Source of the DNA: Candidatus Scalindua sp. SCAELEC01
Lineage (GTDB): Bacteria; Planctomycetota; Brocadiia; Brocadiales; Scalinduaceae
Reading direction: 5' to 3'
Length of the DNA stretch: 64,000 nucleotides
NCBI GenBank assembly: GCA_004282745.1
Contig: SHMT01000005.1
Location: 1 to 64,000, forward strand
Shown: piece after piece, positions 29,471-39,372 of the stretch
How positions within the stretch are numbered: position 1 is the first letter of the stretch
Layout: each line of letters opens with the position of its first letter
Notes under the pieces: generated by a model
Database searches by the model: none
Told to the model about the DNA's origin: nothing
The model's input: only the letters and a program-made list of their open reading frames with translations
Translations under genes and position numbers: made by a program

Positions 29471-29514
29471 CCTGTTTCCCACTGCTATTACTCTCATTCT
29501 GAGTGGGAAACAGG
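29471..29514. terminator. 13-bp inverted repeat between accessory genes
   Basis: CCTGTTTCCCACT (29471-29483) and AGTGGGAAACAGG (29502-29514) are exact reverse complements around 18 bases. It lies upstream of the DUF4377-like gene and about 70 bases beyond the stop of the metalloprotease gene, where it could end transcription of the latter. Confidence 0.5.
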
Positions 29515-29581
29515 ATATGTTATCAATCCTCAACAGGTAACTATTAAACTCTGGGCGTCTACAGTAAAGTTAGGGAGTTAC

Positions 29582-31939
29582 CTAATTAATATTACCCACA
29601 CCTTTAAGGCTCCAGTCGCTTCCAACAGGAGTGTGAATATTGAGGCCCCCAACTCGTGCCCCGTTATCCATTGGCCACCAATGAACTTGGCCATTGTTGT
29701 GCTGCCAGATAATGTCATCGGTACCATCACCATTCACATCACCCACACCTTTAAGGCTCCAGTCGCTTCCAACAGGAGTGTGAATATTGAGGCCCCCAAC
29801 TCGTGCCCCGTTATCCATAGGCCACCAATGAACTTGGCCATTGTTGTGTTGCCAGATAATGTCATCGGTACCATCACCATTCACATCACCTACACCTTTG
29901 AGACTCCAGTCGCTTCCAACAGGAGTGTGAATGTTGAGGCCCCCAACACGTACCCCGTTGTTCATAGGCCACCAATGAACTTGGCCATTTTTGTGTTGCC
30001 AGATAATGTCATCGGTGCCATCACCATTCACATCACCTACACCTCTAAGACTCCAGTCTTCCCCAACAGGAGTGTGAATATTGAGGCCCCCAACCCGTGC
30101 TCCGTTGTTCATAGGCCACCAATGAACTTGGCCATTTTTGTGTTGCCAGATAATGTCATCGGTGCCATCACCATTCACATCACCCACACCTCTAAGACTC
30201 CAGTCTCCCCCAACAGGAGTGTGAATATTGAGACCGCCAACCCGTGCCCCGTTATTCATAGGCCACCAATGAACTTGGCCATTGTTGTGTTGCCAGATAA
30301 TGTCATCGGTGTTTTCACCGCTATTGTGTTGCCAGATAATATCGTCGGTACCATCACCATTGACATCACCCACACCTTTAAGACTCCAGTCTCTCCCAAC
30401 AGGAATGTGAATGTTGAGACCACTAACCCGTGTCCCGTTATACATAGACCACCAATGAACTTGGCCATTATTATGTTGCCAGATAATATCGTCGGTACCA
30501 TCACCATTCATATCACCCACACCTTCAAGACTCCAGTCGCCACCAACAGGAGTGTAAATATTGAGGCCAACAATTCGTGCCCCGTTATACATTAACCACC
30601 AATGAACTTGGCCATTTTTGTGTTGCCAGATAATGTCATCGGTGCCATCACCATTCACATCCCCCACACCTTTCAGACTCCAGTCGCTTCCAACAGGAGT
30701 GTGAATATTGAGTCCACCAACCCGTGCCCCGTTATCCATTGGCCACCAATGAACTTGGCCATTTATGTGTTGCCAGATAATATCGTCGGTGCCATCACCA
30801 TTCACATCCCCCACACCTTTCAGACGCCAGTCGCTTCCAACAGGAGTGTGAATGTTGAGTCCACCAACCCGCGCACCGTTATCCATAGGCCACCAATGAA
30901 CTTGACCATTTCTGTGTTGCCAGATAACGTCATCGGTATCATCACCATTGACATCCCCCACACCTTTCAGACTCCAGTCGCTTCCAACCGGAGTGTGAAT
31001 ATTGAGGCCACCAACACGTTCTCCGTTGTTCATAGGCCACCAATGAACTTGGCCGTTCGTTGAACTTTGAGGACAATTAGTAATATTGGATCGTTCATTA
31101 GTATAAGCATATACAATTCTTTCTTTTTGCCCATTTGAAAAACGAGTCCTACATATCTTTTCTGAGTAAGACATTAAATTATGTGTATCTGGATTGTAGG
31201 TATCGCCATTAGCATCAGTTGCGGTTCCCGTATAATTACAATCTCGGTCAACTTTACCGGATAATCTTGGATCAGCAGGTGTGTCACATATTAAATCACC
31301 AGCTTCACCACAATTCGATCCATCTACCAACTCTGCACCTTTAAATGTCTCATGTGTATGATACAAACTAAAGTAGTGCCCTAACTCATGAGAAAATGTG
31401 GAGACATTGTCCAGATGATCATTTTTCATCACAATCCAATCATTATCCATAGAAGGAAAATATCCCCAAGAAGTAGAAGCATTTTCATAAAAGTACACAT
31501 TAATAACATTTTCTACCTTATTTGCATCTGCAACGTTCCTTTCGGTCTCTGAGTTGAATTCGAGAGTTGTGTTATATATTTCATCGTTATCAATAAAGTT
31601 AATTTGACACAAAATAAAATTCATTAATATGTCTGAATATCGTTCATTTACCGTAGTAAGAGCTTCACTGATTTGTGTTTCTGTAACTCCTCCAGTACCG
31701 TCATCTCTTCTTATAATGTGTGCAACGATAGGAACATTAGATACTTGTCTCTCTGCCATAAAATCACTCATTCTGAAATCCAAAAGTCCTTGTTTGAACG
31801 TACTAGTGGGACTATCAAGATATTCAATCACCTCCGGAGTGACAACTATTCCACAAGGTATCTCATCTTGTCCGTAACATGTTATGTGTAACAAAAAAGT
31901 CAACAAATAAACAATAAACACCATACCTGTAAGTTTCAT
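29582..31939 (-). CDS. Secreted M43-like zinc metalloprotease with ten 49-residue repeats
   Basis: The 785-residue protein has a Sec signal peptide and a metalloprotease domain (about 50-275) of the pappalysin/cytophagalysin type. The zinc motif is HELGHYFSLYH and a Met-turn lies in NLMSYSE. The usual Gly of HExxHxxGxxH is Ser here. From about residue 290 to the end are ten 49-residue repeats with cores GQVHWWPMNNGARVGG and GVGDVNGDGTDDIIWQH, an FG-GAP/VCBS-like calcium-binding pattern. Repeat 5 carries a 13-residue partial duplication. The tenth ends mid-unit (GVGNIN stop), with no sorting domain. The start at 31939 is fixed by AAAGGAGAT 5 bases upstream. Probably extracellular; substrate unknown. 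Confidence 0.85.
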   Translation of the reverse strand: MKLTGMVFIVYLLTFLLHITCYGQDEIPCGIVVTPEVIEYLDSPTSTFKQGLLDFRMSDFMAERQVSNVPIVAHIIRRDDGTGGVTETQISEALTTVNERYSDILMNFILCQINFIDNDEIYNTTLEFNSETERNVADANKVENVINVYFYENASTSWGYFPSMDNDWIVMKNDHLDNVSTFSHELGHYFSLYHTHETFKGAELVDGSNCGEAGDLICDTPADPRLSGKVDRDCNYTGTATDANGDTYNPDTHNLMSYSEKICRTRFSNGQKERIVYAYTNERSNITNCPQSSTNGQVHWWPMNNGERVGGLNIHTPVGSDWSLKGVGDVNGDDTDDVIWQHRNGQVHWWPMDNGARVGGLNIHTPVGSDWRLKGVGDVNGDGTDDIIWQHINGQVHWWPMDNGARVGGLNIHTPVGSDWSLKGVGDVNGDGTDDIIWQHKNGQVHWWLMYNGARIVGLNIYTPVGGDWSLEGVGDMNGDGTDDIIWQHNNGQVHWWSMYNGTRVSGLNIHIPVGRDWSLKGVGDVNGDGTDDIIWQHNSGENTDDIIWQHNNGQVHWWPMNNGARVGGLNIHTPVGGDWSLRGVGDVNGDGTDDIIWQHKNGQVHWWPMNNGARVGGLNIHTPVGEDWSLRGVGDVNGDGTDDIIWQHKNGQVHWWPMNNGVRVGGLNIHTPVGSDWSLKGVGDVNGDGTDDIIWQHNNGQVHWWPMDNGARVGGLNIHTPVGSDWSLKGVGDVNGDGTDDIIWQHNNGQVHWWPMDNGARVGGLNIHTPVGSDWSLKGVGNIN
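29583..31060. repeat. Tandem array of 147-bp coding repeats
   Basis: The C-terminal repeats of the metalloprotease are also near-identical at DNA level, with a regular period of 147 bp (for example GCCACCAATGAACTTGGCC recurs at 29674 and 29821). The similarity keeps frames open on the opposite strand, which gives long but meaningless plus-strand frames. The array is prone to gain and loss of units by slippage or recombination. Confidence 0.9.
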
Positions 31940-32458
31940 GATGGATCTCCTTTTCAAATATAAATGAAAAATAACCGACTCGGTAAAATTTTTTTCTCTT
32001 ATAAAAAACTACCTACAACAAACTCCGACTAACTACACTTATCCAAAATCATGAATTGCATTGAACCTCCTTTCTGAAACTATAGATCCGTATTTAAACC
32101 TAACACCTTATTTCCTATTTTTTTATTGTGCAAAAGCTTATAAAATTAAACTTGGAGTAGTGTTATAGCTTTCGATGTGCCAAGCATTTTGTTTGTGGTA
32201 TATTATCTTTTGATGCTTGGTGTAAGTAGTTGAGAATGCAAAAGATATGAATGATTAAATATTAGTAAGGGTGGAGTGGTAATGATAGTTACTGGTGGGT
32301 AAAAACTGGTTTACAATTGGTGACTGGTGGATATTTCCAAATTATGAACCATATCTGAATGGTGTTTATGAGGAATGATAACAAACGAGACATTTGTTGG
32401 TATTGTCGATGGTGTTTCTGTGGGATAGTGGTCAAGCCAGCATAACGTTTTTTAATAA

Positions 32459-32599
32459 ATACTAAAACCGATTTGGTTTTCGGTTTTGCCCGTCCGAACG
32501 GCTGACAGGCCGGGCGGGCTGAAAACCAAATCTTGGTTGCAGTCATACCAGTTCAATTTTATCTCGGATTTTATCCGAAAACCATTATGAGATGAGTAT
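32459..32599 (+). repeat. Repeat family B, 141-bp copy
   Basis: Starts ATACTAAAACCGATTTGGTT and ends AACCATTATGAGATGAGTAT. GATTTGGTTTTC (32470-32481) pairs perfectly with GAAAACCAAATC (32521-32532), and inside it GCCCGTCCG pairs with CGGGCGGGC through one G-U. A second small hairpin, CTCGGATTTTATCCGAAAA, closes the right end. Confidence 0.75.
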
Positions 32600-32784
32600 A
32601 TCTTCAAATGCCTATCATCATTAATATTAGTATCGGTCTCGTCAACAGGTAACAAATCTGAATTGTGCAATTTGACTATTTCCTTATTTTAAACTCTCTG
32701 CTCCCCATTGAGACACTTAAAAAATTGAGGACAAAGGGGTATATCACACAAAAAAAGACACCGAAAGATGATATAAATAGTGCT

Positions 32785-32930
32785 TGAACCGAAACCATCT
32801 GATTGAACCAAAACGGCTCAGGTACAAGGCGCACTGATTTCGTAACCGGAATGTACTAAAGTACGCGAGTGCTCAGATACGCAAGTGTTCAGGTACGTGA
32901 AGATTACGTCATTTTTTGTGCAACGTGATA
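32785..32930 (-). repeat. Repeat family A, degenerate inverted copy
   Basis: GATTGAACCAAAACGGCTCA followed by GGTACAAGGCGC matches the reverse complement of the right end of copy 1 (1862-1987). The interior keeps only scattered words such as GTACTAAAGTACGC and AGATTACGTC. A second TGCTTGAACCGAAACC at 32791 suggests two overlapping insertions. Confidence 0.5.
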
Positions 32931-33049
32931 TATGGATAGTCATAGTTCAGCCACTATGCTTTTGGTGTGTAACCGGTGAATATGGAGAGGTTTATCATCA
33001 AATTGTTGTTAAGAGAAATAATTTTAAACTTTAGGGGATTGGAATTGCC

Positions 33050-33078
33050 TTGACATCACATAACTACTAAAATAAGAT
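33050..33078 (+). promoter_or_regulatory. Sigma70-type promoter of the AsmA-like gene
   Basis: TTGACA (33050-33055) and TAAGAT (33073-33078) with a 17-base spacer lie about 150 bases before the ATG at 33230. Confidence 0.6.
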
Positions 33079-33229
33079 ATTTCCTTACCAATACTTATCG
33101 TTGTGTTGGAAGTGTGAGTCTAAGAAAAAATTTGGGGCCGCTCATTATTATTAATGCGAATTGAATATGATCACATCATTTTTTTCGTTCTCACATGGAT
33201 GTTTTTGATTAACCATTGTAATAAAAATT

Positions 33230-36202
33230 ATGACAAAGGATAAACGAATCTTAACATTAGAGACAAGACCAAAAAAGAGGAGATGGCCCATAATAACGGG
33301 AATCTCTGTCGGTGCTGTATTATGTACAGTAGTGATACTCATCCTGCTCATCCCCACATTTGTTTCTACCAATATGGCAAAAAGAAAAATCATCGATGCC
33401 ATGGAGACAAACTTGGGTCGCAAAGTAGAGGTTGATGATATCAGGATGAGTTGGTCAGATGGGGTAGAGGTGAACAATATCCTTATTAAGGAGAGGGAGG
33501 GTGTTTCTGGCGATGCATTTGTTAAGATTGATAGGTTCTTCTGTGACATACAGTTTTTTCCTCTCATTAAGAAACAGATAAGGATAAGAGAACTCGTCAT
33601 AGATAATCCTGAAGTTGTTGTGCACCGATATAAGGAGACAGTGTTTGATGGTGATAGTAAGACCCAGAAATCGAAGCAATCATCTGAGGTAGAGAAAGAG
33701 CGTGTTCCCGAGGTTGCTGTAGAGCCTATGGAAAACCAAGCACTGTCGGCGCTGGCTCTTCCCTTTGCCCTTGATATTGAGTTAAAGGCGAATATCAATA
33801 ACGGTACATTCACGTTCGTTGATCACCGGGTACGCGAAAAAACGGTGATTAATAATTTTAATACCACGTTACACATTGAGTCGTTGGACAAACCAATTGA
33901 ACTGAAAAGCGCCTTCGATATTGAGACAAAAGGTGAGACGGAACATGCAGATATCTCAATGAATGTATCGTTGGCAAAAGACGGGGAGGTTAATCCCCAA
34001 TATGCTCGGGGAGCGTTCAAAGCAGAGATGGGATTTGCAAAAGTTACTGCTGATTTCGATATGGAAAGTTTCAGTGGTGAAGGAGGGCAAGGCTTTGAAT
34101 TTCTTTTCGATCTCGACATGAAGGGGTTGACAGAAAAACTTGCGGGAATATTGGGACTACCTGAGGGATTGCAGATGGAGGGTGTGTGTAGTTCAAAAAT
34201 TACTGCTAGTGGAAGGTTTGATAAATTGATAAACATTGATGGGATTACAGAGCTTACGAATCTCAATGTTTCGGGTGGTCCTTTTAAGGATAAACCCATT
34301 AAGGATCTCAATGTCAAGTTACTCCAAAGTGCTGATTTAGACATCATAAACGATAAAATTCAGATCTATCGGTTTGGACTTGAATCTGTTTTTGCCCAGA
34401 TGGGGATTACGGGACTTATTTTCGATCTAAGCAGTGTTGGGAATCTTGATCTGAAGATGTTCTTAACGTGTGACATAGCAGGTTTAGCAAGAGAAATGGG
34501 GGGGATTTTACCCGAAGAGGGAGAATTTTCAGGAAAGATACAATCAGATATCACTCTTCAAGGCCAACGTAATAAACCGACAATAGAGGGAAAAACCGTT
34601 ATTAAAGATCTATTTCTCAAACAGGAATCTTTTGGGCCTCTTTCCGAACCAGAAGTGCTCATCACGCATAACGCCACATTCGATTCCTTCGAAAAGAGCC
34701 TTACCATTAGAGAGATGGGTCTTATTACCAGTTTTGTTGAACTTGGATCATCTGGTTTGCTGAATCATGATAAAGAGGTTGACCTGAATGTGATACTGTC
34801 CGTGACAGATCTAGAAAAACTTGTGGAGACTCTTGTTGGGTTTGTGTCGATACCTCAGGGTCTTACCGTTAGCGGGAAAACAATTACTGAACTGAAGATT
34901 AAGGGCGACAGAGAAAGAGGCGTAAGACTAAGTGGAAATACCGTTATGGATGGTGTCAATGCGACCGGTGGTCCACTCAAAGAGGCGAGGATTTCCAACC
35001 TCAACTTGAAACTCTTGCACGTCCTCAACCATAGCATGTCAAAAGATGAGGTGAAGATAGAACAGTTGGATATTGACTCAGGCTTCTTAACTATGAAGTC
35101 GAAGGGTAAAATCAAAAATTTATCTCATGACATGGATATTGATTACGGGGCCTCTCTGGACCTTAACCTTGAAGAGTCTACGACACTATTTTCAGATTTT
35201 TTTCCTGCGGGTATGTTGATGTTGGGAAAGGGGGTTGTTGATGTTTCCGCACGAGGGAAACTACCGGTAGATGGTACAATAGACGAAGATTTAGTTTTTC
35301 AAGGGAATATGTTCATGGAAAATATTGAATATATCGGAAATAGCATAACAGATGTGAAGACTCAGTTTCGTCTTAATAAAGGTGTTTTTAACACAGAAGG
35401 TTTCACCTTTGGTATGAATGAAGGAGCGGGAAAAGTATTTGCAAAGGCTATTCTCACGGAAGATCAACCGTCAACAGAGTTTCGTTTTGATTTGACAGAT
35501 GTCAATATCGACCAGAAGATAGACACGCTGGGACAATTGATTCCAACACTTTCTGAACATGAAGGAGAGGTGTCCGGTATATTAAACATGGATATTGCCT
35601 CACAGGGGAAAGGGCTCAAATGGCAAGAGGAGTTGAGCAAGACTCTCCGAGCGGAGGGAAATATTAGCATTAAGAACGGATTAATAAAGGGGGATAAGGT
35701 CCTCTCCCGCATTATTTCTGATGACACCTTTGAATTCGAGGAGTTTATCACCCCGATAAAGATTGAAGAGGGTAAAATATTCACGGAAGGTTTGCAGTTA
35801 AATGGTAGTAAACTTGATATTGGCATGTCAGGGTGGATGGCTTTTGATGGACGGATAGAGTATACGGTTGAATCCGAGCTCATAGCAAAGTATATCGGTG
35901 GGGACGCAGAGAATATTCTCGGTATGTTAGGAGACGGTGTTCAGCTCCCGATTATTATTACGGGCACCCTAGATAGACCAAAGGTTGCTCTCAAGTTACC
36001 AAAAACGAAAGAAGGTATTGAGGGTCTCATAGAGGGCATTATAGGAGGTTTAGGGGGATCGAAAGAGAGGAGAAGGGAGACTGAAGGTGTCAATGAGGAG
36101 AAGGGAGATTTAGAGGTTGGTGAGACCTCAGAGGAGGAAAAACCGGAAAAGATCGAGCCTGAAGAGATGGTTGAAAAACTATTTAAAAGTCTGTTTAAAT
36201 AG
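33230..36202 (+). CDS. AsmA-family inner-membrane protein
   Basis: The 990-residue protein has a short basic N-terminus, a single membrane anchor (about 23-46), and a long periplasmic part with repeating beta-strand units. The family start AKRKIIDAMETNLGRKVEVD and the C-terminal KGDKVLSRIISDDTFEFEEF to DIGMSGWMAFDGRIEYTVE region are typical of AsmA/AsmA_2 (YhdP-like) proteins. These form groove-like bridges thought to move phospholipids between inner and outer membranes. The last 60 residues are Glu/Lys-rich and disordered. It has its own promoter and is followed by cvpA-like and recA genes. Confidence 0.85.
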   Translation: MTKDKRILTLETRPKKRRWPIITGISVGAVLCTVVILILLIPTFVSTNMAKRKIIDAMETNLGRKVEVDDIRMSWSDGVEVNNILIKEREGVSGDAFVKIDRFFCDIQFFPLIKKQIRIRELVIDNPEVVVHRYKETVFDGDSKTQKSKQSSEVEKERVPEVAVEPMENQALSALALPFALDIELKANINNGTFTFVDHRVREKTVINNFNTTLHIESLDKPIELKSAFDIETKGETEHADISMNVSLAKDGEVNPQYARGAFKAEMGFAKVTADFDMESFSGEGGQGFEFLFDLDMKGLTEKLAGILGLPEGLQMEGVCSSKITASGRFDKLINIDGITELTNLNVSGGPFKDKPIKDLNVKLLQSADLDIINDKIQIYRFGLESVFAQMGITGLIFDLSSVGNLDLKMFLTCDIAGLAREMGGILPEEGEFSGKIQSDITLQGQRNKPTIEGKTVIKDLFLKQESFGPLSEPEVLITHNATFDSFEKSLTIREMGLITSFVELGSSGLLNHDKEVDLNVILSVTDLEKLVETLVGFVSIPQGLTVSGKTITELKIKGDRERGVRLSGNTVMDGVNATGGPLKEARISNLNLKLLHVLNHSMSKDEVKIEQLDIDSGFLTMKSKGKIKNLSHDMDIDYGASLDLNLEESTTLFSDFFPAGMLMLGKGVVDVSARGKLPVDGTIDEDLVFQGNMFMENIEYIGNSITDVKTQFRLNKGVFNTEGFTFGMNEGAGKVFAKAILTEDQPSTEFRFDLTDVNIDQKIDTLGQLIPTLSEHEGEVSGILNMDIASQGKGLKWQEELSKTLRAEGNISIKNGLIKGDKVLSRIISDDTFEFEEFITPIKIEEGKIFTEGLQLNGSKLDIGMSGWMAFDGRIEYTVESELIAKYIGGDAENILGMLGDGVQLPIIITGTLDRPKVALKLPKTKEGIEGLIEGIIGGLGGSKERRRETEGVNEEKGDLEVGETSEEEKPEKIEPEEMVEKLFKSLFK

Positions 36203-36298
36203 TGGTTGAATGGACACCCTGTGGTATCACCAATGCTGACCGAATATAAAATTCTCTGAAAATTGGGGATGTTGACCTGAATAACCCAAATAAAAAAC

Positions 36299-36826
36299 AT
36301 GAACTGGTTAGATTACACCTTGATAGTGCTGGTTGTCCTTGGAACCATCCTTGGACTTGTGTCCGGACCGCTCTGGCAGGTTTATAAAACCTTGGCCGTG
36401 ATTATTTCATTGGCCGTTGCCTTGGTATTTCACACAATAGCAAGCTCTGTTTTCCAAGGCCTGTTTGGTAGTGAAACAGCAAGCATATTAGCATATGCTG
36501 TGGTATTCTTTACCATACTGATACTTGCCTATGTAATAGGTAATTTATTCAAATCCATGCTCACCAAAAGAAAGTTTGGATTCAGTGGTAGGGTTTTAGG
36601 TGGAGGGGTGGCACTCCTGAAGACCACGCTATTGAGCTCTATTTTCATATCAGCTATATCATACAGGGGAAACGAGAGAACCGAGACAATGATAGATGAT
36701 TCGATCATCGCAAAAAATCTTAACGAATTTTCCCAGACCGTTATTTCAAAATTTCCCATAGAAATAAAAGAGCTTTCGTTTGATAAGGACAAAGATACTA
36801 TTCAAAACAGTTCAGAAAGGGAGTAG
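36299..36826 (+). CDS. CvpA-family membrane protein
   Basis: The 175-residue protein begins with the CvpA pattern MNWLDYTLIVLVVLGTILGL and has four predicted membrane segments (about 6-22, 28-48, 62-83 and 100-120). A soluble C-terminal tail follows. CvpA proteins are linked to colicin V export and envelope stress tolerance; their mechanism is not settled. It ends 3 bases before recA and is likely co-transcribed with it. Confidence 0.82.
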   Translation: MNWLDYTLIVLVVLGTILGLVSGPLWQVYKTLAVIISLAVALVFHTIASSVFQGLFGSETASILAYAVVFFTILILAYVIGNLFKSMLTKRKFGFSGRVLGGGVALLKTTLLSSIFISAISYRGNERTETMIDDSIIAKNLNEFSQTVISKFPIEIKELSFDKDKDTIQNSSERE

Positions 36827-36829
36827 GCA

Positions 36830-37903
36830 ATGGCGAAGTTGCAGAAGGCTGAAGAGGTAGAAAAGGAGAAACCAGAGAGCGGGAAAAAGGATCAGGCACT
36901 CGAAAGGGCAGTTTCCCAGATCGAGAGACAATTTGGCAAAGGTGCAATTATGCGGCTTGGTAAGGATATCAAGCTTGATGTGCCGGTGATATCCACCGGT
37001 TCACTCTCTCTCGATCTTGCCTTGGGTGTGGGTGGTGTTCCGCGTGGACGAGTTGTAGAAATCTTTGGACCTGAATCATCCGGGAAGACAACACTTACCC
37101 TTCACATTGTTGCAAATGCCCAGAAAAATGGAGGTACTGCTGCCTTTATCGATGCGGAACATGCGCTTGACCCTGAATACGCAAAGAGATTGGGTGTTGA
37201 TCTGGACAAGTTGCTGATAAATCAACCGGATACCGGAGAACAGGCACTGGAGATAGCTGAATTACTCACAAGGAGTAATGCCGTAGACGTTGTTGTCGTA
37301 GACTCGGTTGCAGCCCTGGTTCCCAAGGTAGAGATTGAAGGAGAAATGGGTGATACCCATGTTGCTTTGCAGGCGAGATTGATGTCTCAAGCGCTCAGAA
37401 AGCTTACGTCAGTTATTTCAAAATCTCAGACCTGTATTATCTTCATTAATCAAATTAGGGAAAAGATCGGCGTAATGTTTGGTAATCCTGAAACAACACC
37501 GGGTGGTAGAGCACTGAAATTTTACGCATCCGTGAGGTTGGACATTCGGAGGATTGGTGACATAAAGGACGGTCTGCAAAGTGCCGGTAACAGGGTGAGG
37601 GTTAAGGTTGCCAAGAATAAGGTCGCTCCGCCATTTCGAAAGGCTGAATTTGACATAATGTTTAACCACGGGATTTCAAGGGCTGGTGATATTATTGATC
37701 TGGGTATCGAGAACCTCATAGTAGAGAAAAGCGGGACATGGTTTTCTTACGGAGATATAAGATTGGGGCAAGGGAGGGAGAACGCAAAGCAATTTATCAC
37801 TCAAAAGCCTGAACTTATGCAGGAAATCGAACAAGGTATACGAAAAAAGCTGGCCGACGACAATGAAAAAAGCAAGGTGAAACTTGTTGACTCAAAAAAA
37901 TAA
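36830..37903 (+). CDS. recA: Recombinase RecA
   Basis: RecA forms filaments on single-stranded DNA, catalyses strand exchange and triggers LexA cleavage. The 357-residue protein has Walker A GPESSGKT (80-87), the [11 protein letters not shown] block, [12 protein letters not shown] and the L1/L2 loop region with [20 protein letters not shown] and [21 protein letters not shown] charged N-terminal extension of about 20 residues (KEKPESGKK) precedes the core. No LexA-box-like site is visible upstream, consistent with co-transcription behind the CvpA gene. Confidence 0.98.
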   Translation: MAKLQKAEEVEKEKPESGKKDQALERAVSQIERQFGKGAIMRLGKDIKLDVPVISTGSLSLDLALGVGGVPRGRVVEIFGPESSGKTTLTLHIVANAQKNGGTAAFIDAEHALDPEYAKRLGVDLDKLLINQPDTGEQALEIAELLTRSNAVDVVVVDSVAALVPKVEIEGEMGDTHVALQARLMSQALRKLTSVISKSQTCIIFINQIREKIGVMFGNPETTPGGRALKFYASVRLDIRRIGDIKDGLQSAGNRVRVKVAKNKVAPPFRKAEFDIMFNHGISRAGDIIDLGIENLIVEKSGTWFSYGDIRLGQGRENAKQFITQKPELMQEIEQGIRKKLADDNEKSKVKLVDSKK

Positions 37904-37961
37904 AGGGGTAGAATGGAAGTTTGCACTAATTTAAAAAATAACAAATTTATGAGGTGATAGG

Positions 37962-39170
37962 ATGATTGGCATTTCAAAGTTGTATTGTGGCACGGTAGAA
38001 CCTTCTGACGCACTGAGGTATGGGAGAGATTCAAAGACACTCCCATCACATCTTTTACAATTTTCCAAAGATAAAAAGCCGGTTGTTGTATGGAATGTTG
38101 GTCAGAGATGCAATCTAAAGTGCGTGCATTGCTACTCGCAATCAAAGGATATTGCATATCCAAATGAGTTGACAACAAAAGAGGCAAAATCGATGCTTGA
38201 CGGTCTTGCAGAGTATGGCGCGCCCGTTATCCTCTTTTCGGGGGGAGAACCCTTGATGAGAGAAGATTTAATGGAGCTGATTACCTATGCGCGTGAAAAA
38301 GGATTGAGGGCCGTTATTAGTACAAACGGAACTCTGATTACTGAAGAAAAGGCAGAAGAGCTGAAAAAATTCGGGCTTTCCTATGTTGGAATAAGTCTTG
38401 ACGGCTTAAGAGAGACCAACGATAAATTCCGTGGCATCGAAGGCGCCTTTGATGATGCATTGCAGGGAATCAGGAACTGCCTGAAGATGGGAATAAAGGT
38501 AGGCCTTCGTTTCACCATTAATAAACGAAATGCTCAAGATATCCCGGGAATATTCGAGCTTATTGAGAAAGAGAAGATTCCAAGGGTCTGTTTTTACCAC
38601 TTGGTCTATTCCGGAAGAGGTTCTCGCTTGATGGAAGAAGATTTGTCACATGCAGAGACCCGTGAAGTTGTTGACCTCATTATCGACAAAACAAAAGAGG
38701 CTCATGAGCGTGGCAATAAAATAGAAGTTTTAACGGTTGACAATCATGCCGATGGTCCCTATATATATCAGCGATTACTGAAGGAAGATCCAAAGCGTGC
38801 GGCAGAAGTCCTTGAATTGTTAAAGTGGAACGAGGGAAACAGCTCTGGACATGGCCTTGCCTGCGTGAGTTGGGATGGGGCCGTACACGCTGATCAATTC
38901 TGGAGAGAGTATACGTTCGGCAATGTTCGTGAACGAAAATTTGGTGAAATATGGGAGGATAAATCAAACGACCTTCTGATGAAGCTGAAAGAGAAAAAAC
39001 ACCATGTTACCGGGAGATGTTCCAAGTGTAAGTGGCTTGATATTTGTGGTGGTAACTTCAGGGCACGCGCTGAGGCATACTATGGTGATATATGGGAACC
39101 AGATCCAGCATGCTATCTAACAGACGAGGAGATAGGTCTGCTTGTGGATGAGCCATTAGCAGTTAAATAG
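37962..39170 (+). CDS. ahbC: Radical SAM protein of the AhbC/NirJ haem-modification type
   Basis: AhbC removes acetate side chains from didecarboxysiroheme in the siroheme-dependent haem route; NirJ acts in haem d1 synthesis. The 402-residue protein starts MIGISKLYCGTVEPSDALRY, as AhbC-like members do. The Fe-S/SAM motif CNLKCVHC gives Cys50, Cys54 and Cys57, and SGGEP follows. The C-terminal auxiliary-cluster region has LACVSWDG, CSKCKWLDICGGN and DPACYLTDEEIG, shared with NirJ. A GAGGTGATAGG sequence precedes ATG 37962. hemA and a CcsA-like gene 3 kb on support a haem role. AhbC is preferred over NirJ from the N-terminus; no other ahb or nir gene is in view. Confidence 0.82.
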   Translation: MIGISKLYCGTVEPSDALRYGRDSKTLPSHLLQFSKDKKPVVVWNVGQRCNLKCVHCYSQSKDIAYPNELTTKEAKSMLDGLAEYGAPVILFSGGEPLMREDLMELITYAREKGLRAVISTNGTLITEEKAEELKKFGLSYVGISLDGLRETNDKFRGIEGAFDDALQGIRNCLKMGIKVGLRFTINKRNAQDIPGIFELIEKEKIPRVCFYHLVYSGRGSRLMEEDLSHAETREVVDLIIDKTKEAHERGNKIEVLTVDNHADGPYIYQRLLKEDPKRAAEVLELLKWNEGNSSGHGLACVSWDGAVHADQFWREYTFGNVRERKFGEIWEDKSNDLLMKLKEKKHHVTGRCSKCKWLDICGGNFRARAEAYYGDIWEPDPACYLTDEEIGLLVDEPLAVK

Positions 39171-39274
39171 TGTTTGAACGAAAACTACCCATCTACTGCG
39201 TTGCTGTAACAATTTCTTAATCCTCTTGCGAAATTGTTACGCGCCTTGTACCTGGGCAGTTTTAGCTCAAACAC
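39170..39274. repeat. Repeat family A, copy 2, abutting the ahbC stop
   Basis: GTGTTTGAACGAAAACTACC (39170-39189) and its imperfect reverse complement ending at 39274 match copy 1 at 1862-1987, including TCTACTGCGTTGCTGTAACA. The first G of the element is the last base of the TAG stop of ahbC. Confidence 0.75.
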
Positions 39275-39320
39275 AGGTTTTCTGTTCAAGCATTAAATAA
39301 TAGACCTGTTTTTTTATGAG

Positions 39321-39367
39321 AAAGCCCCTTTATCACCCTTTTTAGAGCAGGGGGATAAAGGGGCTTT
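39321..39367. terminator. Bidirectional terminator hairpin between convergent genes
   Basis: AAAGCCCCTTTATC (39321-39334) pairs perfectly with GATAAAGGGGCTTT (39354-39367). It lies between the convergent ahbC and aminotransferase genes, 6 bases from the stop of the latter, and can serve both strands. Confidence 0.65.
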
Positions 39368-39372
39368 GTACC

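Larger units (their letters stand above)
31940..33229. other. 1.3-kb non-coding stretch with repeats
   Basis: This gap is AT-rich and has no convincing gene on either strand. It holds a small CCAAGCAT/ATGCTTGG inverted repeat near 32180-32220, a family B copy (32459-32599), a rearranged family A copy (about 32785-32930) and the promoter at 33050-33078. It looks like an accumulation zone for small repeats between the accessory island and the AsmA-like gene. Confidence 0.6.

Noticed and set aside
29583-31060. CRISPR-like regular repeats
   Set aside because: Units are 147 bp, continuous and in frame within one coding sequence, with no spacers and no cas genes.
29633-31063. Two long plus-strand frames (320 and 153 residues) of Pro/Asn/Val-rich sequence
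   Set aside because: They are antisense to the metalloprotease repeat array. They stay open only because the 147-bp period is a multiple of three. They have no ribosome-binding site, and the opposite strand has a signal peptide and zinc motif.
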